From: Chloroflexota bacterium
Lineage (GTDB): Bacteria > Chloroflexota > Dehalococcoidia > Lucifugimonadales > Lucifugimonadaceae
Assembly (NCBI GenBank): GCA_002712125.1
Contig: PASL01000020.1
Span: forward strand, 16,208-23,381
Reading direction: 5' to 3'
Length of the DNA: 7,174 nt
Within the stretch, counting starts at the first letter, position 1; every line of letters starts with the position of its first letter. A program made the position numbers and the translations under genes. Shown piece by piece: positions 6,442 to 7,174 of this stretch. The notes below the pieces were generated by a model, which saw nothing but the letters and a program-made list of their open reading frames with translations, was not told the origin of the DNA and did no database searches.

Positions 6442-6448
6442 GGGAGGA
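6442..6448 (+). promoter_or_regulatory. Ribosome binding site of the Nudix gene
   Basis: GGGAGGA is the strongest Shine-Dalgarno in the window, 12 bases before the ATG at 6461. That spacing is somewhat long. It lies inside the reading frame that would begin at 6431, which argues for the shorter protein. Confidence 0.55.
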
Positions 6449-6460
6449 AATAGTTATTCT

Positions 6461-6946
6461 ATGGTAAAAAAAATTGTAAACATATGGTCCGCTGGAGGGG
6501 TTGTAATTCATAAGAAAAATGATATAACTTATGTTGCTGTATGCAACAGAAAATCAGAAAATCTTTTTTCTCTACCAAAAGGAAGACCAGAAAAAAACGA
6601 GGATTACATAAAAACAGCAATTAGGGAAGTAAAGGAAGAAACTGGCATAACCACAAAAATAATAAAAAAAATTAATACTACTACTCATTATTTTGGAGTA
6701 AACGATTCAGATCAAAAGACGGTAAAAATTTCTCAAATGGACCCAGAAAGTAACAATGATCATATTACTATTTATAAAAAAACTGTACATTGGTATCTAA
6801 TGAAGTATCTATCCGGCGATTTTTCCTTGCATGATGAAGAATTTGATAGTGTAAAATGGATAGAAATAAGTATTGCAATAAATAAAATATCACATAAGAA
6901 CGAAAAAGATGTCTTGGGAAAAGTTTTGGCCATTTTCAAAAAATGA
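6461..6946 (+). CDS. Nudix hydrolase (MutT/Ap4A-like)
   Basis: Nudix enzymes cleave compounds built as a nucleoside diphosphate linked to another group, such as oxidised nucleotides or dinucleoside polyphosphates. The Nudix box is complete at residues 41-63: G41, E47, then R55-E-V-K-E-E-T-G-I63, matching GX5EX7REUXEEXGU. The acidic residues E56, E59 and E60 are the metal ligands expected from the family. WSAGGVVIHKK (9-19) is the usual first strand, and SLPKGRPEKNE resembles the entry of Ap4A-hydrolase-like members. The substrate cannot be read from sequence. ATG 6461 is chosen over TTG 6431 or ATG 6434 because the promoter -10 overlaps those codons and a strong Shine-Dalgarno lies between. 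This gives 161 residues. The gene diverges from korA, and its last 38 bases overlap the next gene in another frame. Confidence 0.88.
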   Translation: MVKKIVNIWSAGGVVIHKKNDITYVAVCNRKSENLFSLPKGRPEKNEDYIKTAIREVKEETGITTKIIKKINTTTHYFGVNDSDQKTVKISQMDPESNNDHITIYKKTVHWYLMKYLSGDFSLHDEEFDSVKWIEISIAINKISHKNEKDVLGKVLAIFKK

Positions 6947-7174
6947 TGAAATAGTTACTGATAAAAATCAAGTTTTTGCTACAGGAAAATTCACTCAACT
7001 AAGATCAAAAACAGTTGATGATGCTAGCAATGATTACAACTGGCGAATAGATAGCGAATTATCTGACCTAGACGCAACAAAACCAATCAACCTGACTTAT
7101 GATGAATTTCTAAGATACCATAAAGAAGACGTTAAATTTCCAAACTATAACTCTTTTAGAATGGCCATTGACAC
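6909..7174 (+). CDS. Probable GNAT-family N-acetyltransferase, N-terminal part (3' partial)
   Basis: An open frame runs from ATG 6909 to the end of the window without a stop, giving 88 complete codons in a different frame from the Nudix gene. It reads naturally as protein. FATGKFTQLRSKTVDDASND is followed by YNWR (43-46), ELSDLDATKP (50-59) and FLRYHKED (67-74), ending in RMAID. This layout recalls the first part of GNAT acetyltransferases (an LRxxxxxDAxxDYxWRxD-type opening). The acetyl-CoA loop lies beyond the window, so the family call is tentative. The 38-base overlap is long but no later in-frame ATG, GTG or TTG restores a full opening. No clear Shine-Dalgarno precedes it, only GAAAAAG. 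Confidence 0.6.
   Translation, partial: MSWEKFWPFSKNDEIVTDKNQVFATGKFTQLRSKTVDDASNDYNWRIDSELSDLDATKPINLTYDEFLRYHKEDVKFPNYNSFRMAID

Noticed and set aside
6431..6460. Longer Nudix protein starting at TTG 6431 or ATG 6434
   Set aside because: TATAAT overlaps or touches these codons, the Shine-Dalgarno lies downstream of them, and the extra ten residues do not resemble a Nudix N-terminus.

Overview
The window is AT-rich, by eye roughly one third G+C, and densely packed with nine protein-coding genes. Two of these run off the ends. Lineage cannot be proved from the sequence. The Ccm subunits, the gamma-alpha fused 2-oxoacid:ferredoxin oxidoreductase and the GNAT-like fragment look most like low-GC marine Chloroflexota (SAR202/Dehalococcoidia type). 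That is an inference from remembered family resemblance, not a search. No rRNA, tRNA, CRISPR array, insertion sequence or phage gene was seen, and no stretch over 300 bases lacks a gene.

Left part (1-3057, + strand): a System I cytochrome c maturation cluster. It runs ccmA (5' end missing), ccmB, ccmC, a gene combining a secreted domain with a CcmD-like tail, and ccmE. ccmA/ccmB and the CcmD-like gene/ccmE overlap by 4 bases (ATGA), as in translationally coupled operons. CcmA and CcmB form the ABC part. CcmC loads haem on CcmE with help from CcmD, and CcmE carries it as a chaperone. Three parts of this handover are unusual: the CcmC WWD motif is altered, the CcmD-like helix is fused to an exported domain, and CcmE carries a CxxxY haem motif instead of the histidine form. 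No ccmF, ccmG or ccmH follows ccmE.

Middle: plsY (3133-3753, +) has its own extended -10 element so close to the ATG that the mRNA may be leaderless. Two PlsY signature motifs carry substitutions. Its stop overlaps the stop of korB on the other strand.

Minus-strand operon (6393 down to 3750): korA (gamma-alpha fusion, TTG start) then korB. Together they encode a CoA-dependent 2-oxoacid:ferredoxin oxidoreductase, probably acting on 2-oxoglutarate. A good promoter (-35 TTGACT, 17-base spacer, -10 AATAAT) and Shine-Dalgarno sites precede them.

Right end (+): a Nudix hydrolase diverges from korA, and the start of a GNAT-like gene overlaps its 3' end and leaves the window.
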